The notes beneath the pieces are model-generated. The model had not been told where the DNA came from. It did no database searches and was given only the letters and a program-made list of their open reading frames with translations. Both the position numbers and the translations under genes were made by a program. A stretch of 64,000 bases of DNA from Sutterella sp. Lineage in GTDB: Bacteria > Pseudomonadota > Gammaproteobacteria > Burkholderiales > Burkholderiaceae_F. The stretch's first letter is position 1, and each line of letters begins with the position of its first letter. The stretch is from positions 1-64,000 of the forward strand of contig JAGBFJ010000056.1 in NCBI GenBank assembly GCA_017936545.1. Reading direction: 5' to 3'. Of this stretch, positions 25,131 to 33,868 are shown in pieces.

Positions 25131-25454
25131 GCGTATGAAAAAAGCGTAAGTGAACCGAGGAACTCGGGTCCGAGACGGGTATTGTAGCCGCTGCGGCATC
25201 GGCGTTGTTTCAGCATGCAGGCCGCATGTCTTGTATGCCGCGCATAAAGAACGAATATTCCCTTAAATTGTCGACAAATATTCTACTGATAAGCGTTATC
25301 GCCTAAGGTCTTTGGGACGGTGAAATAAACTGCGGGATTTATTTGCGAAATTCAGTCTGCTTGGAGAAAATTCAGAGAAGTCATCAGAGCGCCCTCGGAC
25401 AGGGAACGGACGGGCGCCCATCTTCCCCCCCCCTCTTTTTAGGATGCGATTCCC
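25131..25454. promoter_or_regulatory. 324-base divergent region with palindrome, hairpin and C9 tract
   Basis: No gene is seen. From left to right the region holds the palindrome TTGTCGACAA (25268-25277) in an AT-rich segment that should contain the ABC-transporter promoter, then a hairpin (gcgccc/gggcgc, 25389-25417) and a run of nine C (25425-25433) followed by ctcttttt, all in the presumed 5' untranslated region. The hairpin plus pyrimidine tract looks terminator-like and may attenuate transcription. A ribosome binding site (agga, 25440-25443) precedes the ATG at 25455. Confidence 0.5.
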
Positions 25455-26222
25455 ATGATTTCCAAATTCAAGACGCTTGCCGCCGCCGTCATCGTCGCTT
25501 CGGCTTTTGCTTCCACGTTTGCCAGCGCTGCCGAATACGTGGTCGGCACCGGTGCGACCTACCGTCCTTTTGAATATGAAACGCCGAACAAGGAGCTCGT
25601 CGGCTTCGACGTCGACCTCATGAAGGAAATCGCCAAGGCCGGCGGCTTCACGGTGAAGTTCATCAACACGCCCTGGGACGGCATCTTCGCCGCTCTGAAC
25701 AACGGCGACCGCGACATCATCATGTCCGGCATCACGATTACGGAAAAGCGCAAGCAGGTCGTCGACTTTGCTCGCCCGTACTTCCTTGCTCACCAGCTCA
25801 TCCTGACGAGCAAGAACCTCAAGATCTCCACGCTGAAGGAACTTGAAGGCAAAACGATCGCCGTGGTGAACGCTTCGGCTGGCGACATCGCCGCTTCGAA
25901 GGCCTTCGGCAAGTCTTCCCCCAACATCAAGCGCTTCGACAATACGCCGCTCGCGCTTGAAGAGCTCAACAACGGCGGCGTCGACGCCATGATCGGCGAC
26001 GTCGGCGTGCTTCAGTTCTATGCCCGCCAGAATCCGGACAAGGCCTTCAATCAGTGCCGCGATCCGGGCTTTGAAGAACAGTATTTCGGCATCGGCATCG
26101 CCAAGGGCAACAAGGCGGTTCTTGACGCCGTGAACAAGGGTCTCGAAGCTGTGATCGCCAACGGCGAATACAACAAGGTCTACAAGAAGTGGTTCGGTTC
26201 CGACGCTCCGAAGCTGCCGTAA
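25455..26222 (+). CDS. amino-acid ABC transporter, substrate-binding protein
   Basis: A 255-residue periplasmic binding protein of the PBPb/SBP_bac_3 family (GlnH/HisJ/ArtJ type), which delivers a polar amino acid to its membrane transporter. The signal peptide spans residues 1-26 (cleavage after SAA/E). The family signatures are present: GATYRPFEYET near the start, GFDVDLMKEIA (residues 49-59), the MSGITIT segment of the binding site, and a C-terminal KVYKKWFG. It is the first gene of a three-gene transporter operon and is followed by two intercistronic hairpins. Confidence 0.9.
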   Translation: MISKFKTLAAAVIVASAFASTFASAAEYVVGTGATYRPFEYETPNKELVGFDVDLMKEIAKAGGFTVKFINTPWDGIFAALNNGDRDIIMSGITITEKRKQVVDFARPYFLAHQLILTSKNLKISTLKELEGKTIAVVNASAGDIAASKAFGKSSPNIKRFDNTPLALEELNNGGVDAMIGDVGVLQFYARQNPDKAFNQCRDPGFEEQYFGIGIAKGNKAVLDAVNKGLEAVIANGEYNKVYKKWFGSDAPKLP

Positions 26223-26244
26223 CCGCCGACTTCCGGCTTTGAAC

Positions 26245-26307
26245 GCGCCGGGCTCTCAGGAGCCGGCGCAAGCGTCGCCGGCATGCGATCTGCACCATGC
26301 CGGCGAC
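26245..26307 (+). repeat. two intercistronic hairpins between binding protein and permease
   Basis: Two back-to-back inverted repeats: gcgccgg/ccggcgc (26245-26269) and a perfect 12-base stem gtcgccggcatg/catgccggcgac (26274-26307). No T run follows, so they are not terminators. Such structures commonly protect the upstream binding-protein mRNA and lower expression of the permease. The second stem covers the ATG at 26297, which argues for the later start at 26342. Confidence 0.7.
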
Positions 26308-26341
26308 TTCGTATATCAGAACCCTCAACTGGACAAACCGA

Positions 26342-27094
26342 ATGTTCGGATTTCGCTCCGACGTGATCGTGGAGTACTGGCCGCTCTTTATGAACGGCGC
26401 CTTCATGACCGTCAAAATCACCGTCATCTGCGTGCTCTGCGGCGTCATGCTCGGCACCCTCCTCGGCATGGGCCGTTTGGCCGACAGCCGTCACGAACCG
26501 CTCAAGTCGATTCTGCATTACGGCGTTCGCTGGCCCGTAGCCGTGTATGTGAGCTTCTTCCGTGGAACCCCGCTTTTCGTTCAGATCTTTCTGATGCACT
26601 TCGCGGTGCTGCCGCTCTTCATTCATCCGGTGGACGGCCTCATCATTGACGGTGCGCTTGCCCGTGAAATCCGAGCAAACTACGGTGCCGTGCTTGCCGG
26701 CATTCTGGCGATCACGCTCAATGCCGGCGCCTACATGTCCGAAGTCTTCCGCGCCGGCATTCAGTCTCTCGACAAGGGGCAGATGGAATCCGCCCGTTCG
26801 CTTGGCATGAGTTACTGGCAGGCCATGCGCCACATCATTCTTCCGCAGGCGTTCCGCCGCATGCTTCCCGCACTCGGCAACAACGCGATCGCCATTCTGA
26901 AGGACTCGTCCCTGGTGTCGGCCATCGGTCTGGCCGAACTGGCCTACGCCGCACGCACGGTGGCAGGTGCCTCCGCCCGCTATTGGGAACCCTACATCAC
27001 GATTTCCTGCGTCTACTGGGTCATGACGCTCCTGCTCGCCTGGGGTGTGAGAAAACTTGAGGCCCGTCTTGGCAAGGGCGACGAAGCGAGGTAA
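26342..27094 (+). CDS. amino-acid ABC transporter, permease
   Basis: The inner-membrane permease of the transporter, 250 residues from ATG 26342; a longer form from 26297 is possible but its start is buried in a hairpin. It has five to six hydrophobic segments and the conserved HisM/GlnP features: [11 protein letters not shown] in the first half and the EAA-loop-like region ([20 protein letters not shown], then [20 protein letters not shown]) that contacts the ATPase. As a single permease gene it would form a homodimer. The ATPase gene follows after five bases. Confidence 0.88.
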   Translation: MFGFRSDVIVEYWPLFMNGAFMTVKITVICVLCGVMLGTLLGMGRLADSRHEPLKSILHYGVRWPVAVYVSFFRGTPLFVQIFLMHFAVLPLFIHPVDGLIIDGALAREIRANYGAVLAGILAITLNAGAYMSEVFRAGIQSLDKGQMESARSLGMSYWQAMRHIILPQAFRRMLPALGNNAIAILKDSSLVSAIGLAELAYAARTVAGASARYWEPYITISCVYWVMTLLLAWGVRKLEARLGKGDEAR

Positions 27095-27099
27095 GAGAC

Positions 27100-27843
27100 A
27101 TGGCAGACAATCAGACACCCATCGTGAGCATCCGCGGCCTCAAAAAGGCCTTCGGCGACAACATCGTTCTTCATGACATCAATCTTGATGTGCGCCGCGG
27201 TGAAAAGGTCGTGGTGCTTGGTCCTTCGGGCTCCGGCAAGAGCACAATGCTTCGCTGCATCAATTCGCTCGAAGACGTCACGGGCGGCACGATCACGGTC
27301 GACGGCGTGGCGATCACCGATCCCAAGGTCGATATCAACAAGGTCCGCGAGCATCTCGGCATGGTGTTTCAGAGGTTCAATCTCTGGCCGCACAAGTCGG
27401 TGCTCGAAAACGTCATGCTCGCCCAGCGGGTGGTCCTCGGAAAAAGCGAGTCCGATGCCAGGACACGCGCTCTGGAGCTCCTTCGCATGGTGGGTCTGGC
27501 CGACAAGGCCGAGGCGTACCCGGCGAGTCTCTCGGGCGGTCAGCAGCAGCGCGTAGCCATTGCCCGTGCGCTGGCGATGGAACCCAAGGTCATGCTCTTC
27601 GACGAACCGACTTCGGCACTCGATCCGGAACTCGTCGGCGAAGTGCTTTCTGTCATGACGAAGCTCGCTGAAAGCGGCATGACGATGATCGTCGTCACGC
27701 ACGAAATCGGCTTTGCCCGCGAGGTCGCCGACCGGGTGATCTTCATGGACGGCGGATATATTGTCGAAGAGGGGCATCCCTCTGAGATCCTTGTCAATCC
27801 GAAAGAAGAACGCACCCGGACCTTCCTCAAGCGCGTTCTCTGA
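27100..27843 (+). CDS. amino-acid ABC transporter, ATP-binding protein
   Basis: A 247-residue ATPase of the polar amino-acid uptake family (GlnQ/HisP-like). Walker A is GPSGSGKST (41-49), the Q loop is in [11 protein letters not shown], the signature motif is [15 protein letters not shown], Walker B is [13 protein letters not shown] and the switch histidine is in [13 protein letters not shown]. It is the third gene of the operon, five bases after the permease. The ligand is not certain; GlnQ-type proteins carry glutamine, histidine, arginine or related residues. Confidence 0.92.
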   Translation: MADNQTPIVSIRGLKKAFGDNIVLHDINLDVRRGEKVVVLGPSGSGKSTMLRCINSLEDVTGGTITVDGVAITDPKVDINKVREHLGMVFQRFNLWPHKSVLENVMLAQRVVLGKSESDARTRALELLRMVGLADKAEAYPASLSGGQQQRVAIARALAMEPKVMLFDEPTSALDPELVGEVLSVMTKLAESGMTMIVVTHEIGFAREVADRVIFMDGGYIVEEGHPSEILVNPKEERTRTFLKRVL

Positions 27844-27904
27844 TAAAGTCTCTTCTGAAGAATAAAATTTCGCCTGACGGGCGGTGCAACCGATGGGAAC
27901 CGAC

Positions 27905-28177
27905 ATGCTGAGAACAAGCATTTTTCGCACGAAGACGAACCGTATGGAAAAGAAGGCAGCCGTGCAGTATGTGCAGCGGTTGGTGGACTTTTTCGGCATT
28001 CAGTCAACGGAGCTGATCTTCCGATGTGAGGTGAGGCTCCGCGACCGGTTGCACCGCGCCGAACCGGGTTACATGAATCCGGAGACCGGTGAAATCTGGC
28101 GAGGCGGCGGAAAGGCGCCCAGGTGGATCGTCGAATGCCTGCAGCGCGGCGAATCCATCGAGAAGTATCGTTGCTGA
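27905..28177 (+). CDS. H-NS-family nucleoid protein, short form
   Basis: A 90-residue protein from ATG 27905, where ggga lies about seven bases upstream; 27893 and 27944 are other possible starts. The C-terminal half carries the H-NS DNA-binding motif: YMNPETGEIWRGGGKAPRWI (about residues 59-78), which closely matches the Y-x-(D/N)-P-x-T-G-x-x-W-x-G-x-G-x-x-P-x-W pattern of H-NS-like proteins from Burkholderiales. The N-terminal part is short for an oligomerisation coiled coil. It may bind AT-rich DNA and silence genes, or act as a modulator of full-length H-NS. It follows the ABC operon by 61 bases and has its own terminator. Confidence 0.78.
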   Translation: MLRTSIFRTKTNRMEKKAAVQYVQRLVDFFGIQSTELIFRCEVRLRDRLHRAEPGYMNPETGEIWRGGGKAPRWIVECLQRGESIEKYRC

Positions 28178-28212
28178 AAAGAGACAAATGCCGTGTCCGT
28201 TTCACGGCTGAG

Positions 28213-28241
28213 GCGGCTGATCCGGATCGGCCGCTTTTTTT
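28213..28241 (+). terminator. terminator after H-NS-like gene
   Basis: A 22-base palindrome (gcggctgatcc/ggatcggccgc, one G-U pair) is followed by seven T residues. Confidence 0.88.
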
Positions 28242-28399
28242 GTGCCTGCCGGATGCGGCGGCGGGCAGGGGAACACTGATCGGACAGCTAGGTATTCTGT
28301 AAGCAATCCTTAATCCGTTCTACCTAAACTTCCGCGAAAGTACCCCCGCCGGCGAAAACGCCGGCGCCAATCCCTCCCTCTAGAGGAAAAGACCTTTAC

Positions 28400-29113
28400 A
28401 TGTCCGAAGCCATTCTCGAAGTCTGCGGTCTGACCTGCGAACGCGGGGAACGCACGCTTTTTCAGGGACTGACCTTTTCGGTCGAATCCGGAACACTCGT
28501 GCGCATCGCCGGAAGCAACGGCGCCGGCAAGACGACGCTTCTTCGTCTGATGACGGGACTGATGCGTCCCGTCGAGGGCGAAGTGCGCTGGCGCGGAGAG
28601 CCCGTTATCAAAGCCGCCCAGGACTTCTGGCGCGAACTCTGCTACATCGGACACCGCAACGGCGTCAAGGACGATCTTTCGGTTCTCGAAAACGTTCTCA
28701 TCAACACCAAGGTGGCCTCGCTCACGGTGAGCGAAAACGAAGCGCTTGACGCGCTGGATCAGGTCGGTCTGACGGATTTCGTGGATGTTCCCGCCGGACA
28801 GCTTTCCCAGGGACAGCGCCGCCGTGTTGCTCTCGCGCGACTATGGCTTTCCCGATCCGTGAAACTCTGGGTGCTCGACGAACCCTTCACCGCGCTCGAC
28901 GTCAAGGGCGTGGCAAGACTCGCCGCGCTCATCGGCGAGCACGTGAAGGAAGGGGGCATCGTCATGCTTGTGACCCATCAGGAAGTGCCGGTCGAGGATG
29001 CCCGGCTGATGGTGATCGAGCCCGAGAAGTGGTCTCCGCGCAGGAGAACGGCCGTCGAGCGTGCGCTTGACGACGCCAATGCCGCGGAAGCGCAGAACGC
29101 CGGTCAGGCCTGA
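28400..29113 (+). CDS. ccmA: haem exporter/cytochrome c maturation ATPase CcmA
   Basis: A 237-residue ABC ATPase, the first gene of the System I cytochrome c maturation operon. With CcmB, CcmC and CcmD it powers release of haem-loaded CcmE. Walker A is in AGSNGAGKTT (37-46), the signature is LSQGQRRRVALARLWL and Walker B is LWVLDEPFTALD. The C-terminal extension of about 30 residues beyond the ATPase domain is alanine-rich and not conserved. A small hairpin (about 28351-28368) lies in the leader, and the ribosome binding site is aggaaaag. The operon continues through ccmI without a terminator. Confidence 0.93.
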   Translation: MSEAILEVCGLTCERGERTLFQGLTFSVESGTLVRIAGSNGAGKTTLLRLMTGLMRPVEGEVRWRGEPVIKAAQDFWRELCYIGHRNGVKDDLSVLENVLINTKVASLTVSENEALDALDQVGLTDFVDVPAGQLSQGQRRRVALARLWLSRSVKLWVLDEPFTALDVKGVARLAALIGEHVKEGGIVMLVTHQEVPVEDARLMVIEPEKWSPRRRTAVERALDDANAAEAQNAGQA

Positions 29114-29124
29114 AGGAGAACGCG

Positions 29125-29793
29125 ATGCTGAAGCTCTTCATGATCATCCTGCGCCGCGACCTGATGCTGGCGCTCCGCCGCAAGTCCGACCTCGCCCAGG
29201 TCATCTTCTTTTTCGCCGTCGTGGTGACGCTCGTACCGCTCGGCGTCGGCGCCGAAAGCAACATTCTGCGCGCCATCGCGCCCGGCGTCGTCTGGGTGGC
29301 CGCTCTTCTTGCCGCGCTGCTTTCTCTGCCCCGCATGTTTGCGGCCGACTATGCCGACGGCACGCTCGAGCAGATGCTCGTCGCCGCCGAACCGCTTCCC
29401 GTCATCGTGATGGCGAAGGTGTTCGCGCACTGGCTGGTCACCGGCGTGCCGATGACGGTCTTTGCGACCGTGTTCGGCATCATGTTCGATCTGCCGCTCG
29501 ACGTCACGCTCGTCATGGTGGGCAGCCTTTTCCTCGGGACGCCCGTGCTGTCGCTCGTCGGCGCTGTCGGCGCTGCGCTCACGCTCGGACTGCGAGCGGG
29601 CGGCGTGCTCACGAGCCTTCTGGTTCTTCCTCTTTACATCCCGGTGCTGATTTTCGGCGCCGGTGCGAGTCAGGCCGTCTCGGTTGCGCTCAGCCCCGCG
29701 CCGCACTTCATGATCGTGGCGGGCCTCACGCTTCTGAGCACCGCGCTGGCGCCCATGGCCGTCTCGGCTGCGCTTCGCATCGCTGAAAACTGA
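29125..29793 (+). CDS. ccmB: cytochrome c maturation membrane protein CcmB
   Basis: A 222-residue membrane protein with six hydrophobic helices, the permease partner of CcmA. The N-terminal FMIILRRDLMLALRRKSD and the FAADYADGTLEQ segment are CcmB signatures. The start is 11 bases after ccmA with a good ribosome binding site (aaggaga). It contributes to a CcmABCD complex in the inner membrane that loads haem onto CcmE. Length is normal for the family. Confidence 0.93.
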   Translation: MLKLFMIILRRDLMLALRRKSDLAQVIFFFAVVVTLVPLGVGAESNILRAIAPGVVWVAALLAALLSLPRMFAADYADGTLEQMLVAAEPLPVIVMAKVFAHWLVTGVPMTVFATVFGIMFDLPLDVTLVMVGSLFLGTPVLSLVGAVGAALTLGLRAGGVLTSLLVLPLYIPVLIFGAGASQAVSVALSPAPHFMIVAGLTLLSTALAPMAVSAALRIAEN

Positions 29794-29837
29794 TTCGAAC
29801 CCCCATACCGTCAATGCCTTTCGGAGACTGAAAGAAT

Positions 29838-30563
29838 ATGGCACTTTCCGATCCTCAGACCTTCTACCGCGCAGCGGGCAAAGTCATTCCCTGGCTCATG
29901 GGACTGGCGCTGGTTCTCTTCGTCATCGGTTTCTACATGGGCTTCTTCGTCTGCCCGATCGATGCCCGTCAGGGGAACTCGTACCGCATCATCTTCATTC
30001 ACGTTTCCGCGGCCTGGCTTTCGATGCTGCTCTACGTGCTGATGGCCGTGTTCAGCGGCATCGGCATGCTCCGCAACAGCCGGCTGTGCTTCATGCTCGC
30101 CCAGGCGATGGCGCCCACGGGTGCCCTAATGGCCTTCCTGGCGCTCTTTACCGGCGCCTTTTGGGGACGCCCGACCTGGGGCACCTACTGGGTGTGGGAT
30201 GCGCGTCTGACGTCCGAACTGATTCTGTTCTTCCTCTATCTCGGCTTCATCGCGCTTCATTCCGCGATTGACGACAAGCGCCGCGCCGACCGCGCCGCCA
30301 GCGTCATCAGCATTGTCGGCGTCATCAACGTGCCGATCATCTACTTCTCCGTGCAGTGGTGGAACACGCTCCATCAGGGCGCCTCGATCACCTCGAAGGG
30401 TTCCTCTATTGCACCCATCATGCTCTATGCGCTCCTCGTGATGGTGGCCGCAGGCATGTGCTACGGCGCGGGTACCGTTCTCGCCCGCACCCGCTCGATC
30501 ATTCTTGAACGCGAACGCCGCGAAAGCTGGACTCAGAAGGCGGCGCTGGAGGGCAAACTGTGA
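29838..30563 (+). CDS. ccmC: haem-handling protein CcmC
   Basis: A 241-residue six-helix membrane protein of the haem-handling family that presents haem to CcmE. The tryptophan-rich WWD motif is present (TWGTYWVWDARLTSEL), flanked by periplasmic histidines in IFIHVSAAW and in QWWNTLHQG that would coordinate haem. It begins 44 bases after ccmB and its stop overlaps the GTG start of ccmD by four bases. Normal family length. Confidence 0.94.
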   Translation: MALSDPQTFYRAAGKVIPWLMGLALVLFVIGFYMGFFVCPIDARQGNSYRIIFIHVSAAWLSMLLYVLMAVFSGIGMLRNSRLCFMLAQAMAPTGALMAFLALFTGAFWGRPTWGTYWVWDARLTSELILFFLYLGFIALHSAIDDKRRADRAASVISIVGVINVPIIYFSVQWWNTLHQGASITSKGSSIAPIMLYALLVMVAAGMCYGAGTVLARTRSIILERERRESWTQKAALEGKL

Positions 30564-30745
30564 ACTGGACGTCTCTTTCCGAATTCATCCACATGAACGG
30601 CCACGGCTATTACGTGTGGTGTGCCTACGGCGCTCTTCTTGCTGGCGTCGTGTACGAAATCTTTACGTTGCGCGCCCGCCGCGCAAAAATCTGCACCCGT
30701 CTCGCCCGCGAGGCGCGTGCCGCCAAGTCGACCCTGGAGATGTAA
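30560..30745 (+). CDS. ccmD: small membrane protein CcmD
   Basis: A 61-residue protein with a single membrane helix (about 17-35: YYVWCAYGALLAGVVYEIF) and a basic cytoplasmic tail rich in arginine, the usual CcmD form. The start is a GTG overlapping the ccmC stop (GTGA), so translation is coupled. CcmD stabilises the CcmABC-CcmE complex. The call rests on position as well as on the tyrosine/glycine pattern before the helix. Confidence 0.88.
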   Translation: MNWTSLSEFIHMNGHGYYVWCAYGALLAGVVYEIFTLRARRAKICTRLAREARAAKSTLEM

Positions 30746-30748
30746 ATC

Positions 30749-31240
30749 ATGGATGCGAAGACCAAAAAACTGGCCCTGATCGGCGCCGCCGTCGTGGTGG
30801 TCGGTGCCGGCGTCACGCTGGCGCTTCAGGCCTTCAATGAAAACCTCGTCTTTTTCTTCTCGCCGACTCAGGTGGCCGCTCATGAAGCGCCGCAGGGCCG
30901 CACCTTCCGTCTCGGCGGCGTCGTCGAGCCGGGCAGCGTGAAGCGTCTCGGCGACGGAGTGACCGTGCAGTTCGCGATTACCGATACGGCCAAGACCGTG
31001 CCGGTGCAGTACCGCGGCATTCTGCCCGACCTCTTCTCCGAAGGGCAGGGCGTGGTCTGCCAGGGCAAGCTCGACGACAAGGGCCTTTTCACGGCTTCCG
31101 AAGTGCTCGCCAAGCATGACGAAAACTACATGCCGCCCGAAGCGGCCAAGGCGCTTGAGGACGCTCACAAAGCCGGCGTTTCCAAGGCTCACGCCGAGGC
31201 GGTCGCACGCGGCGAACCCAAACCCGCCAATCATCCGTAA
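30749..31240 (+). CDS. ccmE: periplasmic haem chaperone CcmE
   Basis: A 163-residue haem chaperone anchored by one N-terminal helix (residues 8-26). Its periplasmic beta-barrel binds haem covalently at H123, in [12 protein letters not shown], with Y127 completing the HxxxY motif. Before the site lies the conserved GVVCQGKL strand; the cysteine there is unusual but not part of the active motif. The C-terminal tail is flexible and alanine/lysine-rich. It lies three bases past ccmD. Confidence 0.94.
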   Translation: MDAKTKKLALIGAAVVVVGAGVTLALQAFNENLVFFFSPTQVAAHEAPQGRTFRLGGVVEPGSVKRLGDGVTVQFAITDTAKTVPVQYRGILPDLFSEGQGVVCQGKLDDKGLFTASEVLAKHDENYMPPEAAKALEDAHKAGVSKAHAEAVARGEPKPANHP

Positions 31241-31366
31241 ACCCTCGGTTCGGATTGATCGGACAGACGCCCCGACGGTCTGACGGCCCGAGGGGCTTCG
31301 GTGTCCCTGACGCCGAAAACGCATCGGCGGACGAAAGATCCGCCCGCATTAACTTGGAGAAAACAA

Positions 31367-33331
31367 GTGATACCTGAAATCGGTCACTTTGCACTGATCC
31401 TGTGCCTTGCGCTGAGCATCGTTCAGGGCGTGCTGCCGCTCATCGGCGCCGCGAAGGGCAACCGCGCGCTGATGGCCGTCGCGCGTCCTGCCGCCGCGGC
31501 CAACGCCTTCTTCGGCACTGTCGCCATCGGCGCGCTTGCCTATTCATTCTACCTGTCGGACTTCTCGGTCCTGAACGTGGCGAACAACTCCAACTCGCTC
31601 CTGCCCTGGTACTACAAGGTGGCTGCGACCTGGGGCAGCCATGAGGGTTCGATCCTCTTCTGGACCGTGACGCTCGGATGGTGGGGAGCCGCCGTTGCCT
31701 TCGGCGCTCGCCGTCTGCCCGCTGAAATGGTGGCCCGTGTGACCGCCGTGCTCGGCCTGGTCGGCATGGGTTTCCTCCTCTTCATGCTCTTCACGTCGAA
31801 TCCGTTCCTGCGCCTCTTCCCGGCGCCGGCTGAAGGCGGCGACCTCAATCCGCTCCTTCAGGACCCGGGCATGGTGTTCCATCCGCCGCTTCTTTATCTC
31901 GGCTACGTCGGCTTCGCCGTGCCGTTCGCTTTCGCGATCGCCGCGCTGATTTCCGGCAGACTCGACGCCGCGTGGGCCCGCTGGATGCGTCCCTGGACGA
32001 CGGCTGCCTGGGTGCTTCTGACCCTCGGCATCGCGCTCGGCTCCTACTGGGCGTACTACGAACTCGGCTGGGGCGGCTGGTGGTTCTGGGACCCGGTGGA
32101 AAATTCTTCCTTCATGCCCTGGCTGACCGGCACTGCGCTCATCCACTCGCTCGCTGTGACGGAAAAGCGCGGCTGTTTCCGCATCTGGACCGTGCTGCTG
32201 GCGATTCTGACGTTCTCGCTTTCGCTGCTCGGCACCTTCCTCGTTCGTTCGGGCGTGCTCACCTCGGTGCACGCATTCGCGAGCGACCCGGAACGCGGTC
32301 TCTTCATTCTCGCCTTCCTCATCATCGTGATCGGTCTCTCGTTCCTGCTCTTTGCATGGCGTGCGCCGACGGTGGGTCTGGGCGGCAACTTCTCGCTCAT
32401 TTCCCGCGAGTCGATGCTGCTCGTCAACAACGTGCTTCTGGTCGTCGCGATGGGCGCCGTGCTGCTCGGCACGCTCTACCCGCTCTTCCTTGACGCGCTC
32501 GATGCCGGCAAGATTTCGGTCGGACCTCCGTACTTCGATGCCGTGTTCGGTCCGCTGATGCTTCCGCTCGTCTTCCTGATGGCCGTCGGTCCCGTGACCC
32601 GCTGGAAGGACGCCGATCCGAAGGAACTGGCGAAGAAGCTCGCCTGGTGCCTCGTTGCCGCCGCTGCCGGCGGTGCCGCGATCCCGATTCTCATGGGCGA
32701 ATTCGGTCACTGGGCCTTCCTCGGCTGCACGGCCGCGCTCTTTGTGATGTTCGGCATCGTCGAGGCTTTCCGCGAACAGATCCGCCACGCACAGGGCGGC
32801 CTTCTCGCGAAGCTCTTCCGTCAGCCGCGCGCCTTCTGGGGCATGCAGCTCGCTCACCTCGGCGTGGCCGTCTTCATCATCGGCGTGGCGCTCGTCAAGG
32901 GCTACCAGTCTGAACGCGACGTGCGCATGTACGTCGGCGAACAGGTGACGGTTGCCGGCTATACCTTCACGTTCCACGGCGTTGACACGATGCGCGGGCC
33001 GAACTACACGGCCGACCGCGGCACGTTCACGCTCAGCTACGACGGCAAGGAAATCGGCAAGCTTTATCCGGAAAAGCGCAAGTACTTCAGCTCCAACGGC
33101 ATGCCGATGACCGAAGCGGCAATCCGCCACTCGATCACGGGCGACGTGTACGTGAGCCTCGGCACGCCGACCAATGACGGCGGCTGGGTCGTCCGCGCCT
33201 ATTCCAAGCCCTATGTGACCTGGATTTGGTGGGGCTGCATCATCATGTCGATCGGCGGCGTCTGGGCCGCCTCCGACCGCCGCTACCGCCGCCGCAAGAC
33301 CAAGGCCGCGGACGGCAAGAAAGGAGAGTGA
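31367..33331 (+). CDS. ccmF: cytochrome c haem lyase component CcmF
   Basis: A 654-residue membrane protein with about 15 helices, the core of the haem lyase that joins haem to apocytochrome. The GTG at 31367 is chosen because ttggag lies seven bases upstream and the product then begins MIPEIGHFAL, the usual CcmF start. The WWD motif is GWGGWWFWDPVENSSFMPWL, and conserved histidines are present in the flanking loops (for example PPLLYLGYVG with its preceding FHP). The gap to ccmE (126 bases) contains a hairpin rich in G/C but no T run. The end runs into ccmG two bases later. Confidence 0.94.
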   Translation: MIPEIGHFALILCLALSIVQGVLPLIGAAKGNRALMAVARPAAAANAFFGTVAIGALAYSFYLSDFSVLNVANNSNSLLPWYYKVAATWGSHEGSILFWTVTLGWWGAAVAFGARRLPAEMVARVTAVLGLVGMGFLLFMLFTSNPFLRLFPAPAEGGDLNPLLQDPGMVFHPPLLYLGYVGFAVPFAFAIAALISGRLDAAWARWMRPWTTAAWVLLTLGIALGSYWAYYELGWGGWWFWDPVENSSFMPWLTGTALIHSLAVTEKRGCFRIWTVLLAILTFSLSLLGTFLVRSGVLTSVHAFASDPERGLFILAFLIIVIGLSFLLFAWRAPTVGLGGNFSLISRESMLLVNNVLLVVAMGAVLLGTLYPLFLDALDAGKISVGPPYFDAVFGPLMLPLVFLMAVGPVTRWKDADPKELAKKLAWCLVAAAAGGAAIPILMGEFGHWAFLGCTAALFVMFGIVEAFREQIRHAQGGLLAKLFRQPRAFWGMQLAHLGVAVFIIGVALVKGYQSERDVRMYVGEQVTVAGYTFTFHGVDTMRGPNYTADRGTFTLSYDGKEIGKLYPEKRKYFSSNGMPMTEAAIRHSITGDVYVSLGTPTNDGGWVVRAYSKPYVTWIWWGCIIMSIGGVWAASDRRYRRRKTKAADGKKGE

Positions 33332-33333
33332 AC

Positions 33334-33867
33334 ATGAAAGCAAAATTTCTGATTCCCTTTGCGATCTTCCTCGTTCTGGCGGGCTTCCTCTTCAAGGGTC
33401 TCTACATGGATCCGCGCCAGCTGCCTTCGGTGCTGATCAACAAGCCGATGCCCGAATGGTCGCTTCCCACGCTGTTTGATCCGAACAAGCAGATGTCGAC
33501 GAAGGACATGCTCGGCAAGGTCTGGATGCTCAACGTCTGGTCGACTTGGTGCGGTCCCTGCAAGCAGGAGCATCCGTACATGGTCGGTCTGAAGCGTCAG
33601 GGCCTCAAGACGCCGATCATCGGCTTCGTCTACAAGGATCAGCCGGGCGCCGCGCTCAACATGCTTCGTCAGTCCGGCAATCCCTACGACAACGTGGTTT
33701 ACGAACTGAAGAACAGCGTCGGCCTCGACCTCGGCGTAACGGGTGTTCCTGAAACCTTCGTCATCGACAAGAAGGGCGTGATCCGCGCCAAGGTGAGCTA
33801 TCCCCTTGAAGCCACGCTCTGGAAGGAACAGATCAAGCCGCTTCTCGACAAGCTGGAGGCCGAATAA
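33334..33867 (+). CDS. ccmG: thioredoxin-like protein CcmG (DsbE)
   Basis: A 177-residue membrane-anchored thioredoxin that reduces apocytochrome cysteines or CcmH. Residues 5-23 form the anchor; the active site is W-C73-G-P-C76 (WSTWCGPCKQEHP), and the cis-proline loop is GVPETF. The start at ATG 33334 has ggagag six bases ahead. It overlaps nothing and is followed by ccmH one base after its stop. Confidence 0.93.
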   Translation: MKAKFLIPFAIFLVLAGFLFKGLYMDPRQLPSVLINKPMPEWSLPTLFDPNKQMSTKDMLGKVWMLNVWSTWCGPCKQEHPYMVGLKRQGLKTPIIGFVYKDQPGAALNMLRQSGNPYDNVVYELKNSVGLDLGVTGVPETFVIDKKGVIRAKVSYPLEATLWKEQIKPLLDKLEAE

Positions 33868-33868
33868 G

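Noticed and set aside
26297..26341. Upstream ATG as start of the ABC permease
   Set aside because: The codon is buried in a perfect 12-base stem and the extra 15 residues do not fit the family; ATG 26342 is preferred.
29790..29837. tRNA-like T-loop sequence (gattcgaaccccc) between ccmB and ccmC
   Set aside because: The gap is only 44 bases and lacks the rest of a cloverleaf.
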